Part shown: piece by piece, positions 36,342-48,359 of the stretch
How the letters are laid out: each line of letters begins with the position of its first letter
Numbering within the stretch: the first letter of the stretch is position 1
Source of the DNA: Megalobrama amblycephala
Taxonomy: Eukaryota > Chordata > Actinopteri > Cypriniformes > Xenocyprididae
Direction of reading: 5' to 3'
Assembly: GCF_018812025.1 (NCBI RefSeq)
Contig: NC_063045.1
Location: 19,811,420-19,875,419 of the forward strand
Length of the DNA stretch: 64,000 nt
The notes under the pieces: model-generated
The model's database searches: none
What the model was told of the DNA's origin: nothing
The model's input: the letters and a program-made list of their open reading frames with translations, nothing else
Program-made: the position numbers and the translations under genes

Positions 36342-37355
36342 TGCAACACAGGATGTAAATGGAAACCCTAGGGAAGTCTATATCCTCTCTTTCCATTTCT
36401 GTGCATTTCTGCTGTCACTGTTTTTCTTAAAGTTTTGCTTAAAGGTTGAGCTCTCTTTTATAGAGAGAGAGAGGGTCTTATTGGACACTGGCCTTGCCTG
36501 GTGTCTGTCCCTCATTCCCCTTGTTATTTATAGCCCAGCAGAATACCCGACTGAAGCAAACAGTGATCCAGTGGCTTGTATTTTAATGTCTTTCTACAAC
36601 TTTTAAAAAATCATAGTGTGCACTTACTATGATAATATCATCAGATGGCAGAATTATTACTGTAATATCAAATTGAAGTTAAATTTAGTAAAAATATAAT
36701 ATTATTAAGTGTTAAATTTTATTACATTTTTAAATAAAGAGAATATTTTAAAAGCACTAATTATTAAATTAAAAAAATGAATACAATATATAATATTTAA
36801 CATATATTTAACATCTTATCTTTAAGATATTAAATGTAAGATATTTTATTCTTTTTATTTTTATACTTTATATTTTTATTTTAAATATTTTAATATAAAG
36901 ATAAATAAAAATTAAATATCTAATATTTTTACTATTTCTTAAACAGTATTTTAATCAAATGTAATTTTAGTTTTACTTTAGCGTGCATGTCAAGACAGTT
37001 CTTTCATTATAAATTTTTGTTATTTTAATAAAAAAATGAATAAGAAATATTTTAATTGAAAATATTTTTAAATAAAAGAAATTAATAAATATGTTTAGTA
37101 ATATTATATTTTAATAAAATATTTATTTTAATTTGATAATAAAGTAATAATTTTGCCTTCTGATTTTGAAAATATATTTTAAAAAGCTTTATTTATTTAC
37201 TATTTATTATAAAATAATGTATAAATAATGCAATTTTTATTTATATTTACTGTGCTTTTAAAATATATTAAACTATATTTAATTTTAATAGTAAATATTT
37301 AAAATATTTAATTTTTTCTTAATCATTTCAATAATAAATAAGATAACCGTTCTAT
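36342..37355. other. Extremely AT-rich low-complexity stretch
   Basis: From about 36600 to 37330 the sequence is dominated by TTAAAATATTTA-like words with almost no G or C. No coding capacity. Confidence 0.7.
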
Positions 37356-37356
37356 T

Positions 37357-37500
37357 TAAATGGTCTAGTGTGTAGTGCATGAGCTCTGACACATAAATCT
37401 GTGGCACTCCAGTGGATGATGCAAGTTCAAGTCTGGCTCACAACATTTCCTGCCATTGCTGCTCCCCATCACTTCTTTTCCCCTCTCTTGACAGTATGTA
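37357..37500 (+). mobile_element. tRNA-derived SINE-like sequence
   Basis: A TGGTCTAGTG box (37361-37370) resembles a tRNA A box. GTTCAAGTCTG (37425-37435) resembles a B box. A C/T-rich body with TTTCCTGCCATTGCTGCTCC follows. The arrangement is that of RNA polymerase III-driven SINEs. No poly(A)-type tail or clear target duplication was identified. Confidence 0.45.
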
Positions 37501-38330
37501 TCATTAGGCAAAGAGGCCTAAACTAAATGAAAACGAATGCAGGTCATTTCAGCTGAATGATTCCAGGCTCCTCCTCTTCCCTGCAGAATGATGCAACTAA
37601 CCAGTTAGCAAGCCGTGTTAACCGAGCAAACCATTTTTTATTCAGTGCGCTGGACGTTTGCCAGTACGAGCGTATTTAGTGAGCATATGCTTCCTTCCTT
37701 CCATACAGGGCCTCCCTTCTGCGCCACCTTTATTTCAAACGCTGCTTCTCGTACAAACCCGATTCATGACTGAGTGATGCAGAATTAGTATGCAGCCAAC
37801 AGCTTGCCTCAAATAATAGGACCCAGGAGCGGTAGCAGAAGTCCAGGGGGGTTAACCAGCGCTCTGCCCCTCACCCTCCAGTCCTGGATTCAAATCTTAA
37901 TAGGACATCAGACAAGACTGTCTGAATCGAGGACTAGCCCCCCCCCCCCCCCAACACACACACACATGCACAAAATCCCTGCCTGCATCGTAGGCACCTT
38001 CCTTCTCTGTGGAGGGGGTCCCAGATGGGCGATTCCTGCCCCCATCCAAACGCTGGGTACATTAGACCATCTCCTGGCGGCTCCCAACTCCTAACCTGTT
38101 TCCTGTGGTTGCTAGCCTAGCATCAAGCTAGCTGTTTGTTTACAGAAGGAGAATTCAAATAAATCACATCGTCCCATAAAAATGTCCTGTAAAAACGTCC
38201 TGTTTCAGACCCTAGTTGGATAATGAACCTTGCATCTCTGTAGTGTAAGATGAAGGTGAAATAACTTCAGACTAGACTTTAAAAATCTTTTTAATCTTTT
38301 CTTTAATTCAGTACCATAATATTGTACATT
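37501..38330. other. Non-coding stretch, part GC-rich
   Basis: Contains a C17 homopolymer at about 37938-37953 followed by CACACA. The frame at 37804-38094 runs through this and shows no recognisable domain. Confidence 0.4.
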
Positions 38331-38353
38331 GTGTGTGTGTGTGTGTGTGTGTG

Positions 38354-38400
<47 letters not shown>
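38331..38400. repeat. (GT)n-(TA)n compound microsatellite
   Basis: GT run 38331-38354 then TA run to 38400. Tyr-Ile repeats in antisense frames come from it. Confidence 0.95.
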
Positions 38401-38404
<4 letters not shown>

Positions 38405-38984
38405 ACAATTATGGCAGCCATGTTTGATTTCCATAACGCATGACTTTGTACCATGACCAAGCAGACTAGACGTTGCGCATTGATGATTACGTAGGGTCAG
38501 TCGTTGAGCTGTCTGCACCTCAATCCCCAGAGGTGATATTAAGCACCCTAGACTGGAACCAACAAGCACCCCCACCCCCACAGCCCTGAGGTCAATCCCA
38601 GTGCCCAGACAGTCCTTCCCCTGACCTCTGTCTGGCTCTAGGCTCGGGGTCAAACATCACAGCTGATAAAGTCTGCTTCCCCGCCCCTTCAACCTGCGTG
38701 CTGGTAAACACACTCATGCCATGGCGTGGCGGCGGGAGAGCAGCACACACGCAGCGTCATCCCCGCACACGTGACTCTCAGCATCCCGGCATCCCTGCCA
38801 TGTCAATCAATTCTCGACCCCCCTCCCTTCTCATCCGAGTCTGCGCTCAGGCCACACCTCGTTCAGACGGCGTACAGTGAATGGCTTGACGATTCGCTAA
38901 AAGACACCTATACAAACTGTTCACGATAGGATGTTGTGATTGAAACTGGTACTAATTCTGTCATATTTTCTTGTGTCTCCTCAG
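38401..38984. promoter_or_regulatory. GC-richer block, candidate conserved element
   Basis: Balanced sequence between the microsatellite and the terminal exon candidate, with TGATGATTACGTA near 38480 and repeated CCCCAC/CTGACC words. It ends in the polypyrimidine tract and TCTCCTCAG acceptor of the next feature. Confidence 0.3.
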
Positions 38985-39145
38985 GTTTTGTGGGACCACA
39001 AGAGAAACTGACTAATTCTTGATCCCGGGACCACCACAGACCATCAAGAAGAAATATTTTTCCTCTTTTTCCCCTTCTATTTATTTTTCTATTATTTAAT
39101 TACTGTATATAATTGTTTTAATAAAGTTTTTGTGGGATCTCTTTC
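38985..39145 (+). CDS. Candidate terminal exon with stop codon and 3' UTR
   Basis: The acceptor is TTCTTGTGTCTCCTCAG. Entered in phase 1, the frame reads FVGPQEKLTNS and stops at TGA 39020-39022. Entered in phase 0 it reads VLWDHKRN and stops at 39009-39011. A T-rich untranslated stretch follows, then AATAAA at 39120-39125 with a TTTTTGTGGG GU-rich element just downstream, as in a polyadenylation site. Phase 1 is compatible with the long form of the exon candidate at 25942, phase 0 with its short form. Which protein this ends is unknown. Confidence 0.4.
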
Positions 39146-39353
39146 TTCATCAAGTAAGTATTTTTGGACAATAAAGGTAAGTTCATTATTTGAATAAAGA
39201 TTTTTGAAATCTACAGTACAATGGACAGTTAAGGATACTGAGACTTTGAATTACTGCTAACTTGAAAATTGTACAGATAGACAGACAGACAGAGAGATAG
39301 ATATGATATGATAGATAGACAGGTAGATACGACAGACAGACAGACAGACAGAC

Positions 39354-39393
<40 letters not shown>

Positions 39394-41279
39394 TTCCATT
39401 TCACTAATTTGTGCCTAATTGCCTTGTATTAAAAATAGAAAATTACTTCCAATAAATTCTGGCAGAAAAAAAAAAACCTTCATTGTTATCTTTGTGATTA
39501 TTTTTTTCTGTGTCTTGGATTGTTTTTGGCTCTTTTCATAAGGAACATTTTGGTGTTCTATGAGTAGTGTTCCAAAAATTAAAGTATCGTAATTAGTAAT
39601 TAGATTACTCTCACAATGGCAGTAAATTATTCATAAATTATTCTCCATACTTCTACTTTTTTATCTTTTAAATTTTCCTTTCTAAAAATATATAGCCTAT
39701 ATAAGTTCAGAAGGTCTTCCAGGTTTGTGGAATTACACACACAGACCAGCCACTGAACACTGAGACCCACACAGCATTTGATCACTGGATTTACAGAAAT
39801 CAGCTCACTTTTAAGAAGTGTTTTCTCAACATTGCAACACAGAAAGTCCGATCAACTCCTGACAAACACATTCATTATTATTTGAATTTTCACTCATTGA
39901 GTCATTTAACCATGTATTACTGTCTTTGTAAGGTTTTTGTCTTAAACATATTAAAATGTAAAAATTCACATTATTTCATATTTACATGCAATGCAATTCC
40001 CTAATTTTTTTTGTCAGCTGAACCTCATTGACCTAAGTTAGGTTAATAATAAAATTAAGTCAATAATAATAATAGTATTAAATAAAATTAAGTTCACGAT
40101 TCTCTGATGTTGGTTAATGGTCACATGACATGCAGTTTTTTTTTTTTTTTTTACTTTTAGTAAGTGTTTTATTTTGATTGTTTTTATTTCAAAATTATTT
40201 ATTTTAATTTAAAATTTTTATGATTTAATTACTTAACAGCTTTTCACGAACCCATCACAAACCCCAGTTTGGGAAACATATGTATTAGGTTAGATTAATG
40301 TAGTATTTAATGCACTTCATGTTTCACAAAGAATGGAATATATTTTCTTTCTCTTTGTATTTTTATATCAATATGGTACAAGATTATCCTATTCAAATCA
40401 ATGTGATGCACAAGTTAGGTCAAAAGTAATCTAAAAGTAATCTGATTACATTACCTTAAATGTGTAATGTAGTGGATTACTAACTACAATTTTTGTCATG
40501 TAATTTGGAATCAGAAACCGACCAACCAACTACTTACAATTTGTAAGTAATCTACCCAGCACTTTGTACAAATCCCATATTGTTTTGTTGTGAGAATAAT
40601 ATTAAACACGTTTGATGAACTACTATATTACATAATTATCCCACAATGAAAATGGTCCCACATTGGTGATTAAGGTCATGATTTTCTTGACTGCGTTTAG
40701 CAATTAAAATCACACAACTTTAACATTTTTGTCAGAAACTGTTGAATTGCTATTAAACAATAATTATTGAGGTAATAAGTTATTAAATAAAGTAATTAAG
40801 TTATTGACTAATTTTCTTTCCCAACAGTGTAATATTTCTCAACCCTGTTACTGCATGATTCTGGGGTGGAATTATTTTTAAATGATATAAATTACCTATT
40901 TAATTTTTTTATTACTGCTAGAAAGTTATATATATATATATATACAGGATTCAGAAAAAAATCACACAAATCAGGATTGTAACTGTTTAGAAATGTTTTT
41001 GGTAACAGGGTTGCAAAACTTGCTAATATTTACTTTGACCTGACCTTAAATTGACAATCAGCATTTTCGGAAGATTAAACCACCTTACCAAAAAGAAAAA
41101 AAAAAAGGGGGAGATTTGAATTTCATTTTGTATCTTATTCATGGAAAGTGTCTTTTGTCAGCTATTAGGATGAACTGAGTCAGAAACAGTGAGTTTCGCT
41201 CAGCCAGAAAGTGTTCATTACCAGAAAAGGAATCCAGTTGACTCAAACACACACACACATCAGGCTTCTCCGGTGGCAG
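39146..41279. other. AT-rich, probably intergenic
   Basis: Holds a GACA/GATA microsatellite (39274-39393), a T-run (about 40136-40153) and a short TA run near 40930. No gene or clear transposon recognised. Confidence 0.5.
39274..39393. repeat. (GACA)n/(GATA)n microsatellite
   Basis: Interleaved GACA and GATA tetranucleotides, ending in a pure GATA run. Confidence 0.95.
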
Positions 41280-41800
41280 TCCTGCTTCCTATTGTTTTCC
41301 TTTAACTGTCAGCTCAAGCACTGGTCCAGTGCGCTCCAGTGCACCTACTGAAATCTGCCCCTCTTCTCAAAGCGCCTGCGGTCACCCGGCCACACTGACC
41401 CGGGATCAGGGCCAAGCCACCCTGGCCATGACTCAGCCACCAGGAGGCCAGACTTTGGCCTGAAAGAAAGCGAGAAGGAGAGATTATCCTATTCTGGGCC
41501 GGTCCGACGGAGGGTACGGTGGTATTGACCAGGAGGGGCCACCCATGGAGCGTCCATTGAGCCATGAGATGGTCTGATATACATGCTTACTGAGCATGGC
41601 AGATTCCCTTACTCTCAACGGGATAAACCCACAGTGAACAAGCCTCTTTCAGAGAGATTAGGGTGGCAGCTCTTGTCCCCTTGTTCACCCCCATCCTCTG
41701 CCCAGAGACAGGGCTCAAAAGCTCCAGTGAAACAGTTCTTGGTGGTCTGCCAAGACGTTCATTGTCTTTGCCATAAGAGGTGAGGAGTGAGTTTGGCCAT
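41280..41800. promoter_or_regulatory. GC-rich island, candidate conserved element
   Basis: A sharply bounded GC-rich block in AT-rich surroundings, containing GGCCA/TGGCC words in both orientations and a TGACTCAG AP-1-like site at about 41429. Frames on both strands overlap and lack recognisable domains. Confidence 0.35.
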
Positions 41801-43179
41801 GAAGTCCAGCAACCTCTGGCTGTTACGCCGTATTACGTTTAGGGTTCTTGTAACATCAGATGAGAGAAAAGAAATTGTTTATTCGTCTGCATGTTAAATA
41901 CTGAATACAAACACCAAGGTATAACAATAAGAATAAATATAATTTTGATGTTTTAGTGTATTTAATTCCTGGACATGATCTCCTTTTACCTGTTAAAAAA
42001 TAAGTTGAAAATGACTTTGTCATCAAATTCCCACTTTTTCTGTCACTATTTTATGAAAGTCAAAATAATGTTCAAAATTGTTTTGGAATTCACTGGATGT
42101 TGGTTCTTGTTTTAATAATAATAATAATAATAATAATAAAAATAATAATAAATATTTATATTTTATTGTCAAATGAATTATTTTTTATAAATGGTAACCA
42201 TTATAAAATGTTTATTGTTGATTGTTGAAATATTTAATGTTGATCACTCTTCCTCATAACAAGATGAAAAGACACAAAGAAAAAACATTTTTACTTTGAA
42301 AATCTGTTTTACATTTTTGTCTTGACTTCTTTCATCTTTATGGTGGTTTAAAATATAAATAATTGTTATTTATCAAAACAAACGGATTTGAGAAATATTT
42401 ATTTATTGGAAAAACCCATTATTTATATACAAAAGTGTTTGTTTGTAATGCAGTCTGTAATGATGATGAAAATCTCTCAAATAAATAGGTTTGAAGAAAT
42501 AGGCAGATCAAAGAGTGAATGTCGATTTTGAGTTGAATTGCATAAAACTGTCAAATTATAAAATTATATATCATAAATCAGGGATAAAAAAGGGATAAAA
42601 TAAACAAATACAGAAAACAACTAATGGAAAAAATACAATAGTTTTACAAACGTCAAATAATAAAGTCATTATTTAAATTTAAATGTTTTTTTTTTAGATT
42701 GAAGATTATTGTGAATGTAAATATGATATATTTTGTGCACGTCTTAAAATTGTAGCTACTTTACATTAAAAGCCAAACACACACATTACATACACAACAC
42801 AAAAACCCACACGACTCCACAATACATTTTCCTAATACATTTCAAATGGATAAATAGTGTTGCGTTTTCAGTTTGAATTGCCATGTGAGAATTGCTTCGT
42901 TTGTTCTTACTACATAAATCAAACAAAATCATGACCTTAAAAACATTTCCTCCCAAGCAGATAGCATTATTGAAATTTCAGAAGTAAAATGCCCTTTGAC
43001 TTTCCTGAAATAGACTTGAGAATGAACGAGGGTCAACAGTGTGTGTGCGTGTGTGTGTATGTGTGTGTGTGTGCGCGCGCGCGCGCGCGCGGGCGGGACG
43101 GGGAGGTTAGGCTACTCTGTGAACTTGAAGAGCAGTTTGTCATGCTAACCATGCTGGAGCTATTGAATTGACACACAGG
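41801..43179. other. AT-rich, probably intergenic
   Basis: Contains an AAT trinucleotide run (42113-42152) and an alternating purine-pyrimidine tract (43040-43090). No gene. Confidence 0.55.
43040..43090. repeat. (GT)n-(GC)n alternating tract, potential Z-DNA
   Basis: GT units with one GC and one AT interruption pass straight into about nine GC units, then a G-rich stretch (GGGCGGGACGGGGAGG). Confidence 0.9.
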
Positions 43180-43520
43180 GAGCAGAACTTTCACAGGACC
43201 TCGTCTTTTTTAATGCAAAACCAGTGAGACCCCGCACCCCCTGGGTTCATATATGTGTCTGTATGGCCCTCCGCTCAGTGCACTTGGGGGGCTACCATAT
43301 TTTTTTCTGGGAAACTTGATCACGCTAGTTAATAATCCCTGTGCAAAGGGTTTCAGTAACTCGTTTTATAATTTACAAGTGGAATAATGAAGCACCATTG
43401 CAGATTAATGTATAGAAATACATTTCCTTTAAGCATAAGATAAGAGAGGCCACGATATATAATATCGTGCGATTAGTAACGATTACAGCGAGGTAGCGAG
43501 GCATATTTAGGCTCAGCAGG
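43180..43520. promoter_or_regulatory. Candidate conserved non-coding element
   Basis: Balanced sequence with CTAGTTAATAATCC, a CACGATAT-ATA-ATATCGTG palindrome (43451-43469) and two GATTA homeodomain cores directly after it. Confidence 0.35.
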
Positions 43521-44095
43521 CCCCGAGTGCCTTAATTGCTTTAACAAAACATTCATATTAAAAATGTTAAGTATACTTTTTAAATAAAATGTCATTTTTA
43601 TTATTTACAAATTAAATAGAATTCTGCCGCTAGAACATTGTAAAATAGATCTGCAAGATGATGTGTTATTTCGCGTCAAATCTGTATTGACCAATCAGAT
43701 GTCAGGAACGGAAAGCCTAGCTAACCATAAAATTATAACGATTTATTAATTAAATACGATTGTTAAATTTATTTCAACCTGCAGTTGAACTTGAAAATAT
43801 CAGATATTTTGACATTTAAAGCACGATTATTTTAGTTTCAGGGAACATTTTTATTATCAGCATTTTTTAAATAGGTAAACACCTATTGTGTTTTTGCTTT
43901 TATTCTGTTCACCTAACCAGTTTATTTGTGAATTTCTTCTGTCTGTCTCTTGATAGTACATCAAATGGCTTGTTTGAATCAAACAGCCGTGCATTTTTCG
44001 CAGTCTATAATCTTCAAATTGTAGAGGAAGGGTCACTTCAATTATGTGTCATTTATTTTCAAATCACATGAGAGAATGCAGACTTACTCTTGGAA
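43521..44095. other. AT-rich non-coding stretch
   Basis: No supported feature. The frame at 43886-44071 has no recognisable domain. Confidence 0.45.
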
Positions 44096-44770
44096 CAATA
44101 GTACGGTGACAGCATCTGATTGGCTAAGAGGAAACTCGGGCTGCACGCTTCTTCTAATGGAAGAACCAATCAGGGTTCAGTAATGCTTTGACCCTGAACG
44201 CTTTCACTGCACCACCCGCTGATAAGTAGCATCATGCTCTTTCATATGAAATTAACAAGACTGTAGAAACGCGGGAAAGGCGAAAACAGGGCTAGATGCA
44301 GGTTAGTGTGTAAGTGTAAAAATACGAGCCGTGTAAATAGAGATATTTTTTTTCCATCAGAAAATGACATTTGTATTGTGTGATAATAATTTTACGTTTT
44401 TGAGGTTTTTTTACAAGCCTTTCCATAATGTCATGTGAGGCATTTTAATGTGGCGGTAATTTATTGAAGATTCCAGAGAGTGGATGCAAAAATGGCATAA
44501 TGGGACGTCGCTCACAAATAACACAGAGTGCCGCATTTGTTTTAACCTGAAGGAAGCTGATTGTGTTTTTAGGACCGTTTTCTCTTTTTGGCACTGATTT
44601 TCTGGTTGCCTTCTTCAAGCCATGTGTAAATTATTCATGCGTCATTTAAATGCATGCAAATGAGATTTCACCCCATCCCTGGGACCCTGTTCTGTAGAAA
44701 CAACCGCGGGTTTGGGAAGAAAAGCAGCCTGGAAGTTGAGGAAAGACAGAAGTTTCTCATCTTTAACAAT
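44096..44770. promoter_or_regulatory. Candidate conserved non-coding enhancer
   Basis: Two repeated CCAATCAG/GATTGGCT words near 44118 and 44166, a perfect octamer ATGCAAAT (44654-44661), TAAATTATTCATGCGTCA just before it, and non-repetitive balanced composition. This is typical of vertebrate enhancers. No open frame of note. Confidence 0.4.
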
Positions 44771-45040
44771 CACTGAGCTGATTAATTAACAGGCAAAGAA
44801 TTCAAGATAAACTGTACGTTTCAACACACACAATATCTAAGGAGGTTTGGGGACCAAATGATTTTTATTTTGAATTTTAGATATTATTCTATATTGTATT
44901 TACATATATATGTTTTGGTATTGTTTAATTCATTTGTTAGTGTTGAAAGCCTTGTAAGAAAAAAAAAAAAAAAATCATCCTGATTTTTTTCCCCAGGAAC
45001 TTATATTGACCCTCCAAAAACCTTTAAGCATGTTGAATAA

Positions 45041-45117
<77 letters not shown>

Positions 45118-46590
45118 TAGGAATTTATGTTACAAGGGCACACATATTGTACTACCAAGGTCAAGTTCAGGCCAGAATCTATTTAGGGTTTTTGTCAACA
45201 CATTGAATTGCTTTATAATACCGCCACCTAGTGGTAGTGGCCAAACTCACTATGATCTGACGTGTCCTTTTAGCTGGAGAAATATTAGGCTAATTAACTC
45301 TATGATATTGTAAGATCTAAAATTAGGTTAAAATTAGATGAGAATGATTTTTTACAACTACAATCATTTATCAGACTCTTTTAATACGCACAGAATTAAT
45401 ATCTTTGATAATCAATGTAAGGATACCTTAGCCTATGCTGCCACCTAGTGGTGTGAAAATGGGGGTTAAAGCACGTCATCATTCAGAAAATTATTTAAAA
45501 ACCCAAATAAAATCTTTTTCGAGAATTAACAACTTATTAAAGCAAATTAGTGCTTCTATAAATAATTAAACTGGGAATCGTGGTAATTGCACGTATATTT
45601 GTTTGTTTCCAGTGGTAGGTAGGCTTTTTCATATTAAATTTCTGTAGCTATTTTCTATTTTCTAAAATTAATATTAATAATAATTATTATTACCAGAATT
45701 ATTGTATTATTTTATGCATAATAAAATAATATATAGAGCGATAAAATAAACATATTTATTTTTATTAATTGATAATGTTTGACTATTTGTTTGTTAATCT
45801 TTTATTTTGTCAATGTCACTTGAAGACGTAACCCACGCCTTTAATAACCCCACATAATGTAAACATAAACTTAATTTAGGATAATAACTGATGAAGTTAG
45901 ATTAAGATTAGCCTATTACTGCCCTCTAATTACAGGTTAATGGTTTACTACTTTGAAAAAGGGAGGAAAAAAGCTGATATTTGAACTTGCCTCTCTTGTG
46001 TTTCTTAAGAAAATGCATATTTTTATATATGTATAATTTAATACCCTAATTATGTCTTAGAAATTACATCACTAGTTAAATAGTATGGTAGCCTATTATT
46101 ATTAGAAATATTCATTTTCTAAAATGTATTGGCCTGGAAATATGAGTTTGTTGATTATAATAGTATTGTGCTCCATGAGCTGTCATACCTCAAATCAACC
46201 AATAGATGTCACCGGATATCCAATCAAGCTATATGGATGGATTCTGATCCTGAGTTATTTCTTTTAGCAATATAATATAATCTCATATGGCCGACAGTTT
46301 ATGTGATCGTTTTACTTCATGATAAAAATTGTAGACATTGAAATGTGAAACTAGAAAAATCATTTTTGATGATATCATACTATGGAGTCACATTAAAAAT
46401 AGCCTAAAATTTAGTGTAAGTCTAAACCACAGCTGATCACGACATGAAAGTGTAGTAAACAACTTATAAACCTCTTCTAAAACTTTTCAAATGCTTTTAA
46501 TATTAATACATTTTAATTTTTACGCTCTAAATAACTATAATATGTTTGTACTACTGAAAATACAAATAAAGTTTGGTTTGGAAAACAATG
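44771..46590. other. AT-rich, probably intergenic
   Basis: Contains a long TA run (45050-45112). The word GCCACCTAGTGGT recurs in the CCGCCACCTAGTGGTAGTGG and GCTGCCACCTAGTGGTGTG contexts near 45221 and 45439; this CTCF-like core is interesting but short. No gene. Confidence 0.5.
45050..45112. repeat. (TA)n microsatellite
   Basis: About 31 TA units; directly visible. An open frame of Tyr-Ile repeats across it is artefactual. Confidence 0.95.
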
Positions 46591-46675
46591 CGACGTCTCC
46601 CTGTTTCCGTTTGCCGGTGTTCTGCTTCCGGTCTGTCTTAAAAATCTTTTTGCAAACAGTTAACTAGAGTTTAAA
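46591..46675 (+). promoter_or_regulatory. Proximal promoter/5' UTR of the THAP gene
   Basis: CpG-bearing sequence with TTTCCGTTTGCCGG and a consensus ETS/GABP-type CTTCCGG at about 46625-46631, 45 bases before the ATG, and no TATA box. This is the usual pattern of TATA-less housekeeping promoters. The transition from AT-rich DNA is abrupt. Confidence 0.5.
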
Positions 46676-47015
46676 ATGAGCTCCGGTTCGACCTGTGCTG
46701 TATCTGGTTGCTACAACAACTCTAAAAAACTCAAGGGTTTTCAAGAAAACATCTGTATTGAACACCAGAAAATCAGGAATGAATGTCCGTGTCCGGCGCC
46801 GTATGCGTTACACTGTATGCCGGCGAAAGAGGAGAGGAAACAGGCTTGGCTTGCGGCTCTGAAATTAAAAAATCCTCCGAAGAGAGTTTATGTGTGTTCG
46901 TTTCATTTTGTCGATAAAAAGCCCACGGAGCTGCACCCGGACCCTGAGCTGTACCTGGGTCACAGCCGACCTCAACAAGGCAAACGGAAACTGATTCAGG
47001 AAGCTGACGGACTTG
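46676..47015 (+). CDS. THAP-type zinc-finger protein, first coding exon
   Basis: The start is ATG 46676, the first ATG downstream of the ETS motif, with a G at -3. The encoded N-terminus is a THAP domain, a C2CH zinc-binding, sequence-specific DNA-binding fold: Cys7 and Cys12 (C-x4-C), Trp58 in a KxxWLAALKL helix, and Cys74/His77 in YVCSFHF, followed by a TELHPDPELYLG strand. Cys12 to Cys74 is 61 residues apart, longer than the usual 35-50. The insertion carries further ligands (C27-x2-H30 and C37-P-C39). After the domain comes a basic KRKL segment. A splice donor (TTG/GTATGT, 47015/47016) ends the exon in phase 1; without splicing the frame would stop at 47056. Such long THAP domains are found in fish proteins, some linked to ISL2EU-type transposons. 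Whether this is a host gene or transposon-derived is open. Confidence 0.75.
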
Positions 47016-47056
47016 GTATGTTTATGAAATTCAGTCATCTTATTGATCTTTTATAA

Positions 47057-48359
47057 GACATGATGTATAAGACTGTTATTATGGTGTTAGTATAAGTTTG
47101 AAGATGCTTTTCACAGACGGAAGTTGCAGCGTGGTTTCTGTTACTTTTCTCAGCGCTTGTCAGGATGGACAAATTAGAGTCGTTTGTGATTAGCTACAGG
47201 ACGAGTTTGTATTTAATTAATATTTTTTATTGATATTTGAACGATTTCCATTTTCACGCCAGTTATTAATATTTGAAGCTGAATAGATTAAAACAAATAC
47301 TTTTTAGTATACACACGTCTACAATAAGACAAAAGTTTCATGAGAGTTTAATGAAGAGGCATTTTATTTTAATAAATTATTTTTATTTTATTTTATTTAT
47401 TGAAACAACAGTAGGGGAATACAAAGACATTTGAATCTATAAAACAATTAAATCAAGATTCTGTATCTTATATCACAAATCAATCATGTTTCTTAATGAA
47501 GAGGCATTGGAGAATTCACTGTTGTGAGCCGTAGAGCGCCCCCTGTTGGAATTAATGCAGTTTGGAATGTGATGTCTATAAAACAAAATAGTTGAAAATG
47601 AATAAAATAAAAGTTATAGGATAAAGTCTGGTAAAATTGGCCAGAATATGTTGAAGTGTTCTAGAATTATGTTTAAGATTCAGTTGCAAATATCTAAATC
47701 ACTGTACAATTCTTTAAAACTTTTGCCACAACGGAACTGGACATGAATCAATTTAATTTACGTGAGTGAAATTTGTATCTTGACATTTTAAATAAGACTG
47801 ATTTTCAAAAGGACTCAAGTATTTTCAAATTAATGTCATTACTTGTATGGAGAAAAATATTCTGAATGCAAGTGTTTTTTTTTTGTTTTGTTTTTTTTAC
47901 TAAGAAAGTCACTTAAAATCAAGATTCTTATTTACAATCACAGCAATCATAGGAAGAGGAAATTTTGGAGATATTTTTATTAATGTTTTTTTATTAAAAA
48001 ATTCTAACATTTATTTATTGATTTAATTTTGAGTAATTCGCCGCTTTGTAATATTTTGGTGATTCCTTTTATTGAAACAACATTTTTGGAACAATCCAGA
48101 TTATTATATTTTAATAGTTTTTTTGCTTTTGCATTTTTATAGTCATTACCTATTTTTGTTTTATAAGAAATGAACATTTTGTTTGTTGTCTGACCATTTC
48201 ATTGATAAATATCCAATTTGACTGACTGTCAACAGAATACAACAGTAACTGTAGTAAACGGGTATTTAGTCAGAAACTATGGTTACCTTAGTAAATACTT
48301 GTAAGGGTGACTTTGGGGTCAAAATTAAAATGTTTGGATGCTCTTCCTCATATAAGTGC
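47057..48359. other. AT-rich non-coding stretch, probable intron or intergenic
   Basis: No further THAP-gene exon recognised. Some T-runs near 47875-47900. No strong repeat. Confidence 0.45.
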
